DNA of 36,024 bases from Longimonas sp046498435 (GCF_046498435.1 NZ_JAWOAR010000238.1:1-36024); one strand, 5' to 3'; shown: positions 16,526 through 24,838, numbered from the stretch's first letter. Program-made: numbers and translations. Notes: generated by a model not told the origin, from the letters alone.

Positions 16526-17073
16526 TAGTGGAGGGCGTATAATTCGTGTCATGAAGAAAGGAGGTGTGAGTGACAAACGGCAGGATAGACCAGAATACAA
16601 GAACAGGTTTTGCCAAGACCCGCCCTTACAAACAATTGGTTGCACAGGAAGCAGATGGATACCCGGGCAGTCTCGGACATTTCGGTGCGCCGATAGTGGA
16701 TTATGTGCTGTCGAAGCTTGCCCAGGAACAAGTGTACAAGACGATACTGCTTTTTTCTGCTACGAACGTGTGATTTTGGAGTGCTCCGTCTAAAGAACTG
16801 GAGTAGATTACCCCCTCACCAACAACGTGCCGCCACTGTGACTCTCGTATTTACACCGCTTTGATTTCCCCCACGTCGACCTTCCGAGGCATCGGTCCAT
16901 GCATCATGGCGACGGTTGAAGTGCCGCTGCAGCGTTATGGGTAACTCAAAAGACAATGCACAAACGCCTCGGCCGCACTCCTCCAACAAAAACGGGGGCT
17001 TGTGTATGAAGTGTGCATCACCGGTCAGGCCACACAACGACCAGCCTGCGGTAGCCGCCCAAGAGGGAAGCAG
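16526..17073. other. intergenic region upstream of the lipoprotein gene
   Basis: I find no convincing gene in these 548 bases. A 67-codon plus-strand frame from a GTG at 16570 follows a strong Shine-Dalgarno-like AAGGAGGTG, but its codon third positions are less GC-rich than real genes here and the product has no recognisable features. CCGAGGC near 16883 and GCCTCGG near 16966 form a distant inverted repeat of doubtful meaning. Confidence 0.5.
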
Positions 17074-17727
17074 TTATTCGGTATCGGACGGAGATGGTGT
17101 GGGCGCGGCGTTGCGCAGGAGGTCGCGGATGCGGGCCAGCACCATGTGAATCGCCACATGGTTCTTGCCACCGCGCGGAATGATAACGTCCGCTTTTCGC
17201 TTCGAGGGCTCCACAAACTCAAGATGCATAGGACGCACAGTCTGCTCGTACTGCGTGAGCACCTCTTCGATGGTGCGGCCGCGCTCCTCCAGATCGCGCC
17301 GGATACGCCGTATCAGCCGCACATCGTCTGCCGTGTCCACGTAGATCTTGATGTCCATTTGGGATTCGAGCACCTGTTCAGCCAGCACCAGGATTCCCTC
17401 AACGATGATGACTGGGCGCGACTCGACAGTGCGCGTTTCTTCGAGGCGGCAGTGCGACGTGAAGTCGTATACTGGTTTTTCGACTGCCTCATTCTGCAGG
17501 AGAGCATTCAGATGCTTGCGCATCAGGTCCGTTTCGAGCGCATTGGGGTGGTCGAAGTTGAACGAGCCGCGTTCTTCAGGCGGCAAGTGACTCAGATCGC
17601 GGTAGTAGGCGTCATGATCAAGAATAGCGATGCGATCGGCCCCGATGGCGTGTACGATCCGCTTCAGAACGGTTGTTTTGCCCGATCCAGAGCCTCCAGC
17701 AATTCCGATACAGACAGGACGCTGCAT
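17074..17727 (-). CDS. udk: uridine kinase
   Basis: Udk phosphorylates uridine and cytidine in pyrimidine salvage. The 217-residue protein has the P-loop GIAGGSGSGKTT at about residues 8-19, the substrate motif DHDAYYRD at about 37, a FDHPNALETDL segment, EGILVLAEQVL with the Walker-B-like region, and the lid motif RRIRRDLEERGRT. The C-terminus carries FVEPSKRKADVIIPRGG, also conserved. Length and motif order match bacterial Udk. It lies 54 bp after yaaA on the same strand. Confidence 0.96.
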   Translation of the reverse strand: MQRPVCIGIAGGSGSGKTTVLKRIVHAIGADRIAILDHDAYYRDLSHLPPEERGSFNFDHPNALETDLMRKHLNALLQNEAVEKPVYDFTSHCRLEETRTVESRPVIIVEGILVLAEQVLESQMDIKIYVDTADDVRLIRRIRRDLEERGRTIEEVLTQYEQTVRPMHLEFVEPSKRKADVIIPRGGKNHVAIHMVLARIRDLLRNAAPTPSPSDTE

Positions 17728-17781
17728 GCTGCAATGGACCAGCGAGTGAAGAGAACGCGGGCTGCGGTCAAGGGGTCGGCA

Positions 17782-18600
17782 TTAGCAACGCATATACACA
17801 TGCCAGGTGTTCGTGGCCTCGTCGTGCGTCAGCGCATCTTCGGCAAACGAGAAGCCATCAGGATGGTCTTCCCATTCTTCAAGCGCCTCGAAGTCTTCAG
17901 CCGTTTCTTGCATGACATAGTTCACGAACTGGCCGCGCTGGATGTCGAGCTCCTCGCTCGGTACCGGTTCATAGCCATCGCCCATGTCTTCCTCGAAGTG
18001 CACGACAGCACGGGTCTCGTAAGTATGCGCGTCGTCCCACGCTGTACGGTGCGCCTCCGGAAGCAAGTCCCACACGAAGCGATCCTCAATATACTCGTTT
18101 AGGATGGGACTAATTGTGTCCCGCCAGTAATCGACCGGGGTTCCCACCCCAGGTACCTCGTCTGTAATGCCAAGCTGGTAGTTAGGAATCAGGTCGTCGG
18201 GCCGCAGCAATCCGAACAGCCCCGAGATAATGATTCCGTTTTCGAGCAAGCGGCGCTGGGCTCCTGTGGGGAGGTTTGCAAAGTCCATAGCCGCGTACAT
18301 AATTCCAGGGCTGTACCGATCGAGCGCCGACATTAGCGGCGCGTCGTAGATTTCGGTATTAACGCGAATGGCTTCGTCGAGCGCGGGCCCATCTAAACCA
18401 AAGAGTTCGGCCAGGGTGTCCTCGTCGTGCTGCTCGATGACAGTTTGGAGCGTGTCGATGAGGGCACGCCGCTCGGGATTAAGCGCATCAAAATAGTTAA
18501 ACGTGCCCGATGTTCGATAGTCGAACATGTCGGGCGCAAACGGATTGCCTCCAGGTTGTTTCTGATCTGAGGGGGCCAGCAGAACGGTAAGGTTGGGCAT
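17782..18600 (-). CDS. yaaA: YaaA family peroxide-stress protein
   Basis: YaaA (DUF328) proteins lower free intracellular iron under peroxide stress in E. coli. The 272-residue product starts with a strand like the family's LISPAK (LTVLLAPSDQK) and has the core ISGLFGLLRPDDLIPNYQL at about residues 124-142 and DYWRDTISPILNEYI soon after, equivalent to the family's LYxFW segment. The C-terminus matches less well and is unusually acidic. The assignment is to the family; the iron role is borrowed from E. coli. ATG at 18600. Confidence 0.87.
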   Translation of the reverse strand: MPNLTVLLAPSDQKQPGGNPFAPDMFDYRTSGTFNYFDALNPERRALIDTLQTVIEQHDEDTLAELFGLDGPALDEAIRVNTEIYDAPLMSALDRYSPGIMYAAMDFANLPTGAQRRLLENGIIISGLFGLLRPDDLIPNYQLGITDEVPGVGTPVDYWRDTISPILNEYIEDRFVWDLLPEAHRTAWDDAHTYETRAVVHFEEDMGDGYEPVPSEELDIQRGQFVNYVMQETAEDFEALEEWEDHPDGFSFAEDALTHDEATNTWHVYMRC

Positions 18601-18739
18601 GTAGGGAGGGCAACACAGAATGAATGAGGATAGGCGTGCACGGGGCGACGCAGCACAGCGGGCTCCTAACAGAGGGTGGGTAACATGCCAGTGCGTTCCC
18701 CACGCACAGGCAATCGTGCATGGTCAAGTACAGGAGCGG

Positions 18740-19063
18740 TTACGACGGGGGCTGATCCTCCTGTTGTTTTTTCAGCTCATCCAAGAGTGAGTCGATGTCG
18801 TTTCGGATGTTGTTAGCACGGGCTTGGGCATCGGCCACGAGCGCGTCGCGGGTGCGGCGCGCGTCGCTGCTGGTGCCCCCCGGGCCGGCAAGGTCTCGCA
18901 CATATGAGCCGGTTTGTGAAGCAAACTGCTCAATCTGGTACGCCAGGCGACGACGGGCATTGGGGCCCCGCTGTGGGGCGAACAACATGCCCAATCCAAA
19001 CCCAATGGCGCCGCTAATGAGCGCACTCCAGACGGCGATACGATTCGTGTTGTGTTCAGACAT
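18740..19063 (-). CDS. YtxH domain-containing membrane protein
   Basis: The 107-residue protein has one N-terminal hydrophobic segment containing the glycine-rich YtxH signature (SGAIGFGLGMLFAPQRG) followed by a basic stretch and a charged helical tail with coiled-coil character. YtxH proteins are small stress-associated membrane proteins with no defined activity. The ATG at 19063 is preferred to the one ten codons upstream because it puts the hydrophobic segment at the usual position. Confidence 0.82.
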   Translation of the reverse strand: MSEHNTNRIAVWSALISGAIGFGLGMLFAPQRGPNARRRLAYQIEQFASQTGSYVRDLAGPGGTSSDARRTRDALVADAQARANNIRNDIDSLLDELKKQQEDQPPS

Positions 19064-19798
19064 GGCATCCTCGGATACAGTCAGGATGAACATAAGTTAA
19101 GGCGGCGAAGACGGCCTAATGTAACAGGCGTATGAACGCACCAGTACCCACTTGGGAGTACCCACTAAGGTACTGCGAAGTGGTGTGCGCTGCAAACGCC
19201 AGCGCCTACAAGATAACATCTTGCAGAAATCGCGCCATCCCCAGCGTATCGTCATCACTCGGTAGCAATGGGCCGGAGTGCAGCAAGCGCGTTTCATGCG
19301 GTTTTTTCTTGCCCACTCTTCTGCAGGTCAGCGTTTGTAGCCTTGGCATGCAGAGTCATATAACAGAAACCGTCTGTACTTCCACCATTATGGTACCGAC
19401 TCTGCGTGTTTCTTGCAAGCCGACGGAGCCGAATGCACATGAGCACTTGGTTGAGAATGCCGTGCACAGAGTGGGCGGTGAACCCTGCAAGGCGATGACA
19501 CATTGAGCAGGGAACGATTCGTGTAGCTCGAAGTGACTATATCGTCGCATTTTGATGCGCACGCGCCCCCATGCCTTTACGTAGCGTGGAGCGCAGGATT
19601 CGAGTCCAGCTTCAGACTCGCACACTCCGCGGGCATACTGCGCCGCGCGCCCCTGCTGCCGCCCGAACGGCCGCGAAGCGTTCGCCAGACGTACAGCACA
19701 GGTCTTGTGTTGCAGTTTCTGGCTTCCTCATAGGGTCCTGCTGGTAGTTCTACCGGTACCGATGAAGCGTCTCTCTTACCAATGTGTTGCCCACCCTC
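19064..19798. other. long divergent intergenic region
   Basis: These 735 bases separate ytxH (-) from an alpha/beta hydrolase gene (+) and must hold promoters for both. The open frames within it lack recognisable features and their codon use is unlike the neighbouring genes. A 14-bp tandem repeat (19143-19170, two copies starting AGTACCCACT, 12 of 14 matching) lies about 80 bp before ytxH and could be an operator. I see no RNA gene. Confidence 0.5.
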
Positions 19799-20608
19799 AT
19801 GCACGATACCCCTTTTGTCGTTCAACATACTGACGATTTCGCTTACCTCGATGAGGGACCGCGCGATGCGGGGCATCCACCGATTGTGCTGCTTCATGGC
19901 ATGCTGGGCGAATTGAGCAACTGGACCGATACCATTCATTGCCTTGCCGAGGCCGATTATCGCGTCATTGCACCGGTTATGCCTGTGTATGACCTGCCCT
20001 TGCGGAAAACCAGCGTGCCCGGGCTTGCCGATTTTCTGGATGACTTTGTGCAGCGCCTGAACTTAGAGCAAACTATCCTGGTGGGCAACTCGCTTGGAGG
20101 CCACATCGCGCTGCTCTATGCCCTCGACCGCCCTGAACGCGTGGCCGCTATGGTCTTGTCCGGGTCATCCGGCATTTATGAGGCACATTTGGGCACGTCT
20201 ACCATGCGCCGCTACGATCGCGACTTTATCCGCGAACGAACCGAGTTGACCTTCTACGATCCTGCCCATGCTACCGAAGAACTCGTCGACGAAATGCTCG
20301 ATGTAGTAAGCGATCGTCCACGCGCCCTGCGGCTCATTAAAATTGCACGCTCGGCCGATAAGGAAATCGTGACCGACCAGCTCAGTCAACTCGAAATGCC
20401 CACCTTGCTTGTCTGGGGAAACAACGACGTGATTACACCTCCAGACGTCGGAGAGGAGTTCCGGGATGAGATGCCCAATGCTGAACTGCACTTCATCGAC
20501 AAATGTGGCCATGCGCCTATGATTGAACACCCGCACGCCTTTAACGAAATCATGATGGGCTGGCTGCGCCGTCTGACAGAAACGCCGGCAGTGGCATCCG
20601 TCTCGTAA
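19799..20608 (+). CDS. alpha/beta hydrolase
   Basis: The 269-residue protein is a complete alpha/beta-fold hydrolase. It has the oxyanion segment LLHGMLG, nucleophile elbow GNSLGGH at about residue 94, an acid in WGNNDVITP and the catalytic His in CGHAPMIEHP. Overall it resembles the carboxyl-ester or meta-cleavage hydrolase group; the substrate is not readable. The ATG at 19799 is used; a GTG at 19784 in frame is possible. It is followed by a candidate structured RNA and a clear terminator. Confidence 0.9.
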   Translation: MHDTPFVVQHTDDFAYLDEGPRDAGHPPIVLLHGMLGELSNWTDTIHCLAEADYRVIAPVMPVYDLPLRKTSVPGLADFLDDFVQRLNLEQTILVGNSLGGHIALLYALDRPERVAAMVLSGSSGIYEAHLGTSTMRRYDRDFIRERTELTFYDPAHATEELVDEMLDVVSDRPRALRLIKIARSADKEIVTDQLSQLEMPTLLVWGNNDVITPPDVGEEFRDEMPNAELHFIDKCGHAPMIEHPHAFNEIMMGWLRRLTETPAVASVS

Positions 20609-20771
20609 CGTTCGGTCTTGCAGTATACGGTCTCGTAACGCTTTGTAGAGCACCCTTTGGCTTGTGCAGTACCGTCTTGTATTCTGTACACCTGTCCGTC
20701 CAATGTCGTGTGTACCCTACGGTTTGGGAGCCCTACAACAGCACGACTCATCCCCTACACCAACAAATCCC

Positions 20772-20911
20772 GCCTGGCACACTGCTTGTCTCTAAGTAGT
20801 AGCGAACGTGGATACGACATTCCATCGTTCATGACCCCGTGGTCATGTACCGCGGAGGCCTCCGTTGCCAGGCAAGCATGTACGGGTGAGCATGCTCGCC
20901 TGGCTTTTTTT
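20772..20911 (+). ncRNA. candidate structured RNA / attenuator-like leader
   Basis: Four hairpins are packed end to end: 20781-20800 (7 bp), 20804-20830 (9 bp with one bulge), 20831-20846 (ATGACC/GGTCAT) and 20853-20864 (CGGA/TCCG). They are enclosed by an 8-bp helix, GCCTGGCA at 20772-20779 with TGCCAGGC at 20866-20873. The right half of that helix is also the left arm of the terminator at 20867-20911, so the two folds exclude each other. About two thirds of positions 20772-20873 would be paired. I do not recognise a known riboswitch or small RNA. Whether it is a leader for the cyclophilin gene or a stand-alone RNA is open; the 220 bp to that gene is long for a riboswitch. Confidence 0.45.
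20867..20911 (+). terminator. Rho-independent terminator
   Basis: GCCAGGCAAGCATG (20867-20880) pairs with CATGCTCGCCTGGC (20891-20904) with one A-C mismatch and a 10-nt loop, followed directly by seven T (20905-20911). This is a textbook intrinsic terminator on the plus strand, 258 bp after the alpha/beta hydrolase gene. Confidence 0.88.
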
Positions 20912-21131
20912 GGGTACGCAGCGCTCCTGCATAACGCCAGCGCAGATGGAAAATCAACGCCGATTATTCTCTCGGAAGACGTCGGAAGACAAGGACACCG
21001 GTTCAAAGACGGCGGCGGCATGCGAAATGTAGATGTACGAAAAGAGGCGGTCTGTGCACAACGAAACACCGCTGGGAATGGAAGGGTGCTATACGCACTC
21101 GTACTTCCGTGTCATCTATCCAACGTAGCTT

Positions 21132-21623
21132 ATGGCTGATCATTCAACATGGGACACGACCCCCGACCTCTCTATTGATCCCGAGGCTTCCTATCGGGCC
21201 CACATTGAAACTCCGAAAGGAGACATTGTGCTCACGCTTTACCCCGAGCATGCCCCGAAGACGGTCAATAACTTTGTGTTCCTGGCCGAGCAGTCTTTTT
21301 ATGACGGTCTCTCATTTCACCGCGTCATTGACGGCTTTATGATTCAGGGCGGCGATCCTACAGGGACAGGACGTGGTGGACCTGGATACACGTTTGAAGA
21401 TGAGGTTGAAGACAATCCGCTTACCCACGACCTCGGCGTTATCTCTATGGCCAATGCGGGCCCCAACACCAACGGCAGCCAGTTTTTCATCACACGGGCT
21501 CCCCAACCGCACCTCGATGGCAAGCACACAGTGTTCGGTGAAGTCAAAGAGGGCCAAGACGTGGTTGATGCAATTGAGCAAGGCGACGCTATGCACACGG
21601 TAACCATCACCAAAGAGGCATGA
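21132..21623 (+). CDS. cyclophilin-type peptidyl-prolyl cis-trans isomerase
   Basis: The 163-residue protein catalyses cis-trans isomerisation at proline bonds. Conserved elements are FHRVIDGFMIQGGDPTGTG (catalytic Arg and Gln region, about residues 56-74), ANAGPNTNGSQFFIT and HLDGKHTVFGEV. There is no signal peptide, so it is cytoplasmic. Length fits single-domain bacterial cyclophilins. The stop overlaps the next gene by 4 bp (ATGA), suggesting coupled translation. Confidence 0.95.
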   Translation: MADHSTWDTTPDLSIDPEASYRAHIETPKGDIVLTLYPEHAPKTVNNFVFLAEQSFYDGLSFHRVIDGFMIQGGDPTGTGRGGPGYTFEDEVEDNPLTHDLGVISMANAGPNTNGSQFFITRAPQPHLDGKHTVFGEVKEGQDVVDAIEQGDAMHTVTITKEA

Positions 21624-21901
21624 GCATTTCGCGATATATCGGCCCCGGTATGGCATTCGCGGTCTTGATTGGGGTCACCATGTTGGCAATCACCATACAG
21701 CTGTTCACGATAGACACCATGCTTGGCTTCGCAGCGATTATGGTGTTTATTGGTTCTGCCTTTGTGTACAGCGCAATGGAACTGGCCAACCGTACGCTCT
21801 CCGAAAAGGCGCTTCTTGTAGCACTGCGTGTGCGCGCCATTGGCCTGGTGCTCATTGGGCTTGGCACTTTCTTCGGTGCCCTGATGTATCTTGTGTTTTG
21901 A
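21620..21901 (+). CDS. small integral membrane protein of unknown function
   Basis: The 93-residue product is almost entirely hydrophobic with three predicted helices (about residues 7-28, 33-52 and 72-92), a short polar loop SAMELANRTLSEKA between the second and third, and no signal peptide. I do not recognise a family. It is translationally coupled to the cyclophilin gene. The hydrophobic pattern and the coupled start make it likely to be real. Confidence 0.7.
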   Translation: MSISRYIGPGMAFAVLIGVTMLAITIQLFTIDTMLGFAAIMVFIGSAFVYSAMELANRTLSEKALLVALRVRAIGLVLIGLGTFFGALMYLVF

Positions 21902-21909
21902 TACAGACG

Positions 21910-21965
21910 AAGCCTGTCATGATAAAGCCTGTCATGATAAAGCCTGTCATGATAAAGCCTGTCAT
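21910..21965. repeat. 15-bp tandem repeat, 3.7 copies
   Basis: AAGCCTGTCATGATA is repeated perfectly three times followed by 11 bases of a fourth copy. It starts 8 bp after the stop of the small membrane protein gene. TCATGA in each unit is a palindrome. Open frames across it on both strands are a product of the 15-bp period being a multiple of three. Confidence 0.95.
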
Positions 21966-22376
21966 TGGTGAGCAGCGTCTCGCCCTCTGTCGCCCCGACC
22001 CGTCGGAGGAACCAACTCCGCATGCGTCGTCGGTGTATGGAGGGATGGACAAGTGGACGGTTGGAGGAGTACACCGTCCATCCTCTCACCTATTCGTCTG
22101 TCTACACCCACATTGAGGCCGAAGGCTGACTGACGAGGTACATCCAGTGTCGTGCAGAGGAACGATCCTACAACGGGGCAACCTCTTACAACGGGCCAAC
22201 CGGATTGGGTATGATAGCCCTCCTCACAAAAATATTGACCGAGCCGAACAGTACCGAAAGCGTTCGGCACAAGTTACCCCGCTCGGCCCCGCTGCTGCTG
22301 TAGACGTCTGCGCCGAGTAGCGCTCTCAGTCTCCAGCTACCAGCACAGTTCCTTCATCACTTTTAGATTACCACTA

Positions 22377-22420
22377 CAAAAAGAACGCCACGCCTCCGGC
22401 TTTTGTGGAGGCGTGGCGTT
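22377..22420 (-). terminator. Rho-independent terminator downstream of ftsZ
   Basis: A perfect 14-bp stem (AACGCCACGCCTCC, 22384-22397, with 22407-22420) encloses a 9-nt loop. On the minus strand it is followed by CTTTTTGT. It lies 324 bp after the ftsZ stop codon and is the first clear terminator for the dcw transcript. Confidence 0.88.
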
Positions 22421-22743
22421 GCTCATAGGTGCGAGAACGAAGGGAACTCCTTCGTTCACGCAAAACCACGACATGCCAACGGTGCTCAATCGCTGACCGA
22501 GAGGTTCTAAACAGGCCTCATTCGAACTTTGCCGCTGCCCCGCCCCTTCGTATCGTTGCGCTGCATCAACGGATCGCAGAGGATCGGCCTACTGCTTACG
22601 CCTTTAGAAGTGACGGTTCGCTCGGGCTCGTTCTGTGAAGCATGTTTGGCTAAAACCTCTAATACCCTGACACTGCATGAAGCGCAGGGGTCGTGGATGG
22701 GGCTGGAGGGCCCCAGAAAAGATTTGAACCGACCAACGTGTTG

Positions 22744-24153
22744 CTAATCCATCATTTTACGCAAAAACGCAGGTGTATCCGAGTCGTTATTGCGCGACCG
22801 CTTGTTGCGTCCTTCGCGGTCGTCTACATCGTCGGCCCGCAGCCGGCGGATACGCGGCGTATCCTGCTGCGCACTGTCTGATGCATCAGAGGAATGGGAT
22901 TGATTTGCAGAAGAGGGACTGTCGTTGTTAGCGTCGTTGGGGGTCTCTTCATCGCTCGGCGGAGCGCTTCGGCGTTCGTAGGCGGGCTTGTCCAGGATAC
23001 GCAGGTTGTTTTCACCTTTGTACTGATACGACGACCCGCCATCAAGCGGAACAGTCCGTCGCACACCACCCTGGTTCTGCCCCCGCTGGTCCGGCTGTGA
23101 TTGCTGTGATTGCTGTGATTGCTGTGATTGCTGACGTGGAGCGGATGCCGAACCGTGGGTCGTTTCGTCGGACCCCCGCTCGAACCCTGTCGCAATGACT
23201 GTGACACGCATCTCTTCGCCCATGTCTTCGTCGATAACCGTGCCGAAGATCACTTCCACATCTTCGCCAGCCTCGCTTTGAATCACCCCCGTTGCTTTGG
23301 TCGCTTCGCGCAGCCCCAGCGATGGACCCGACGTAATGTTGACGAGCACATTCGTAGCTCCCGCAATGGTCAGCCCATCAAGCAACGGACTGCTGATTGC
23401 TTGCACTGCTGCTTTCTCGGCTCGATCGCTTCCCGATGCAGTTGATGACCCCATCAGCGCCGTGCCCCCGTCCTTCATGGTTGTCTTCACGTCGGCGAAG
23501 TCCAGGTTGATAACGCCATGCACGGTGATCAGGTCGCTGATGCCGCGTGTAGCGTTGTAGAGCACTTCGTCGGCCTCGGCGAAGGCTTCGACCAAGCTGG
23601 TGTTGTCATCAACAATGTCGAGCAACCGCTCATTGGGAATAACGATCAGCGTGTCAACGTTCTCGCGGAGCAGTTCGATGCCTTCTTCGGCAGTGCGCAT
23701 GCGGCGCCCTCCTTCACAGGCAAAGGGCTTCGTGACAACGGCCACCGTAAGGATGTCCATGTTGCGCGCAATGGATGCCACAACGGGTGCTCCCCCGGTA
23801 CCGGTGCCGCCCCCCATGCCTGCGGTAATGAAGACCATGTCGTAGCCTTCAAGGGCCTGCTCAATTTCATGGCTGTTTTCCTCGACAGCTTCGGCCCCGA
23901 CTGTGGGGCGTGCTCCCGCTCCCAATCCTTTAGTGAGGGTGCGCCCGGCCTGCACTTTCTGCGAGGCCTTGTTTTCCGCAAGCGCCTGGGCATCCGTGTT
24001 AACGGCAATGAACTCGACGCCCCCACGAATGCCCTTATCCACCATGTTGTTGATGGCATTCCCCCCTCCGCCGCCAACCCCGACGACACAGATTTGGGCT
24101 TCTTCATTCGCAGCGTCGTCAAACGAGAATCGAGAGCTAAAGTCGTTATCCAT
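22744..24153 (-). CDS. ftsZ: cell division protein FtsZ
   Basis: FtsZ is the tubulin-like GTPase that forms the division ring. The 469-residue protein has VGVGGGGGNAINNM at about residues 24-37, the tubulin signature GGGTGTGG at 114-121, and the T7-loop region NLDFADVKT. The C-terminal linker is long and low in complexity, with four QQS units, and leads to the conserved peptide DTPAFLRKMMD that binds FtsA and other partners. The total is longer than the usual 380-400 residues because of the linker. The ATG at 24153 is chosen over the in-frame start 14 codons upstream, since FtsZ proteins begin just before the acidic residues seen here. A candidate promoter lies about 125 bp upstream. Confidence 0.98.
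   Translation of the reverse strand: MDNDFSSRFSFDDAANEEAQICVVGVGGGGGNAINNMVDKGIRGGVEFIAVNTDAQALAENKASQKVQAGRTLTKGLGAGARPTVGAEAVEENSHEIEQALEGYDMVFITAGMGGGTGTGGAPVVASIARNMDILTVAVVTKPFACEGGRRMRTAEEGIELLRENVDTLIVIPNERLLDIVDDNTSLVEAFAEADEVLYNATRGISDLITVHGVINLDFADVKTTMKDGGTALMGSSTASGSDRAEKAAVQAISSPLLDGLTIAGATNVLVNITSGPSLGLREATKATGVIQSEAGEDVEVIFGTVIDEDMGEEMRVTVIATGFERGSDETTHGSASAPRQQSQQSQQSQQSQPDQRGQNQGGVRRTVPLDGGSSYQYKGENNLRILDKPAYERRSAPPSDEETPNDANNDSPSSANQSHSSDASDSAQQDTPRIRRLRADDVDDREGRNKRSRNNDSDTPAFLRKMMD
23098..23133 (-). repeat. 9-bp tandem repeat in the ftsZ linker
   Basis: Four perfect copies of TGATTGCTG (plus strand) encode QSQQSQQSQQ in the disordered linker between the GTPase domain and the C-terminal peptide. 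Copy-number change would alter linker length in frame. Confidence 0.9.
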
Positions 24154-24276
24154 GGGTCCCTCCAGGTTGGATACAAATACAGACGCCCGTGGCATTCACG
24201 AAATGAGCGGTTTCGTGATATGTTTGCACGTTACGTTAGCGTATGACGGTGTGGAAAATATGTTCAACGCTTTTGT

Positions 24277-24305
24277 AATTTAGAAATCAGGGTGCGCTTT
24301 GTCAA
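24277..24305 (-). promoter_or_regulatory. sigma-70-like promoter for ftsZ
   Basis: On the minus strand TTGACA (24300-24305) is separated by exactly 17 bp from TAAATT (24277-24282), which matches TATAAT at four of six positions. The distance to the ftsZ ATG is 123 bp, giving an untranslated leader of roughly 115 bases. Strength is inferred from consensus match only. Confidence 0.6.
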
Positions 24306-24339
24306 AGGTCCTCAAAAACCATGCGTCATTTTTTAATAG

Positions 24340-24377
24340 ATGGATGTTCTCTCATGCTATGAGCAACGAGCATCCAT
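24340..24377. repeat. two-level inverted repeat upstream of the ftsZ promoter
   Basis: ATGGATG (24340-24346) and CATCCAT (24371-24377) flank an inner hairpin CTCAT-GCT-ATGAG (24351-24363). It lies 35 bp upstream of the -35 box of ftsZ. It may be a binding site or an RNA structure; no T-tract is present on either strand. Confidence 0.45.
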
Positions 24378-24838
24378 AACAGCAAGGCCCAGACTAGAGC
24401 AATGAACGACAGCAGCGGGCATGCCTTACCAGGTGCGTCCCGTAATACTGCGCTCTATCAAACTACACGCTCACAGATCATACTATTGCACTATCTATTG
24501 AGAACCTATTCTACCTTTTTGGTCGCAGATCAGTAGCATGTAATGAACGCTCACCTGCTCATCTTCCAGCGTGTGTTGCCCTGTTGGCCGGAGGGTTGCA
24601 AATGACTCCGATGGCTTGCAACTTAATGGTCTGCGACTCCGATAGCCTGTAGGAGCCAACGTGGATTATCTACCGTTTATCTACTGCAATATTGAGAAGG
24701 GCACTTCGTTAGACAATACGAACGTAGCACATACACGTGCCAAAATGTAACAAAGGAAGGCGGCTCTTGCAAGATCGTTAGATATCGATGACTGGATGTT
24801 AGTGGAGTTCTGTCCCCTATGAAGGGAATAGCTCTTGA

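Larger units (their letters stand above)
20609..21131. other. intergenic region with repeat, structured-RNA candidate and terminator
   Basis: These 523 bases lie between two plus-strand genes. GTCTCGTAACG occurs at 20600-20610, spanning the hydrolase stop codon, and again at 20630-20640. Positions 20772-20911 hold the structured element described separately. From 20912 to 21131, upstream of the cyclophilin gene, I see no clear -35/-10 pair or other feature. Confidence 0.6.
21902..22743. other. gene-free region between a small membrane protein gene (+) and ftsZ (-)
   Basis: These 842 bases between convergent genes contain a 15-bp tandem repeat (21910-21965), a 15-bp direct repeat TACAACGGGSCAACC (copies near 22169 and 22188), a nested inverted repeat (22239-22286; CCGAAC/GTTCGG and CCGAGC/GCTCGG) and a terminator for the minus strand. 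No coding sequence or tRNA is supported. Confidence 0.6.
24154..24838. other. 685-bp non-coding gap between ftsA and ftsZ
   Basis: No gene is supported. It contains the ftsZ promoter candidate (24277-24305), a two-level inverted repeat (24340-24377), a GTTGCAA/TTGCAAC hairpin near 24595-24632 that overlaps a direct repeat of GACTCCGAT. No T-tract terminator follows ftsA. In most bacteria ftsA and ftsZ are nearly adjacent, so the gap is unusual. Confidence 0.65.

Noticed and set aside
17002..18102. 366-codon plus-strand open frame
   Set aside because: It is antisense to udk and yaaA, which carry clear family motifs.
19132..19506. 124-codon plus-strand frame in the ytxH upstream region
   Set aside because: Cys/Ser-rich composition and codon use unlike neighbouring genes; no recognisable domain or start signal.
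20657..21139. 160-codon plus-strand frame across the intergenic region
   Set aside because: It runs through hairpins and a terminator, has mixed codon use, and the product looks non-protein-like.
21852..22116. open frames on both strands across the 15-bp repeat (MIKPV and MTGFI repeats)
   Set aside because: They follow from the period being a multiple of three; neither has conserved flanking sequence.
22700..22725. TGGGGC/GCCCCA hairpin just downstream of ftsZ as a terminator
   Set aside because: The stem is 6 bp with no T-tract; the 14-bp hairpin at 22384-22420 is far better.
22700..22740. tRNA-like GGTTCAAATCT on the minus strand just beyond ftsZ
   Set aside because: The flanking five-base T stem does not pair beyond two positions and there is no acceptor, D or anticodon arm.
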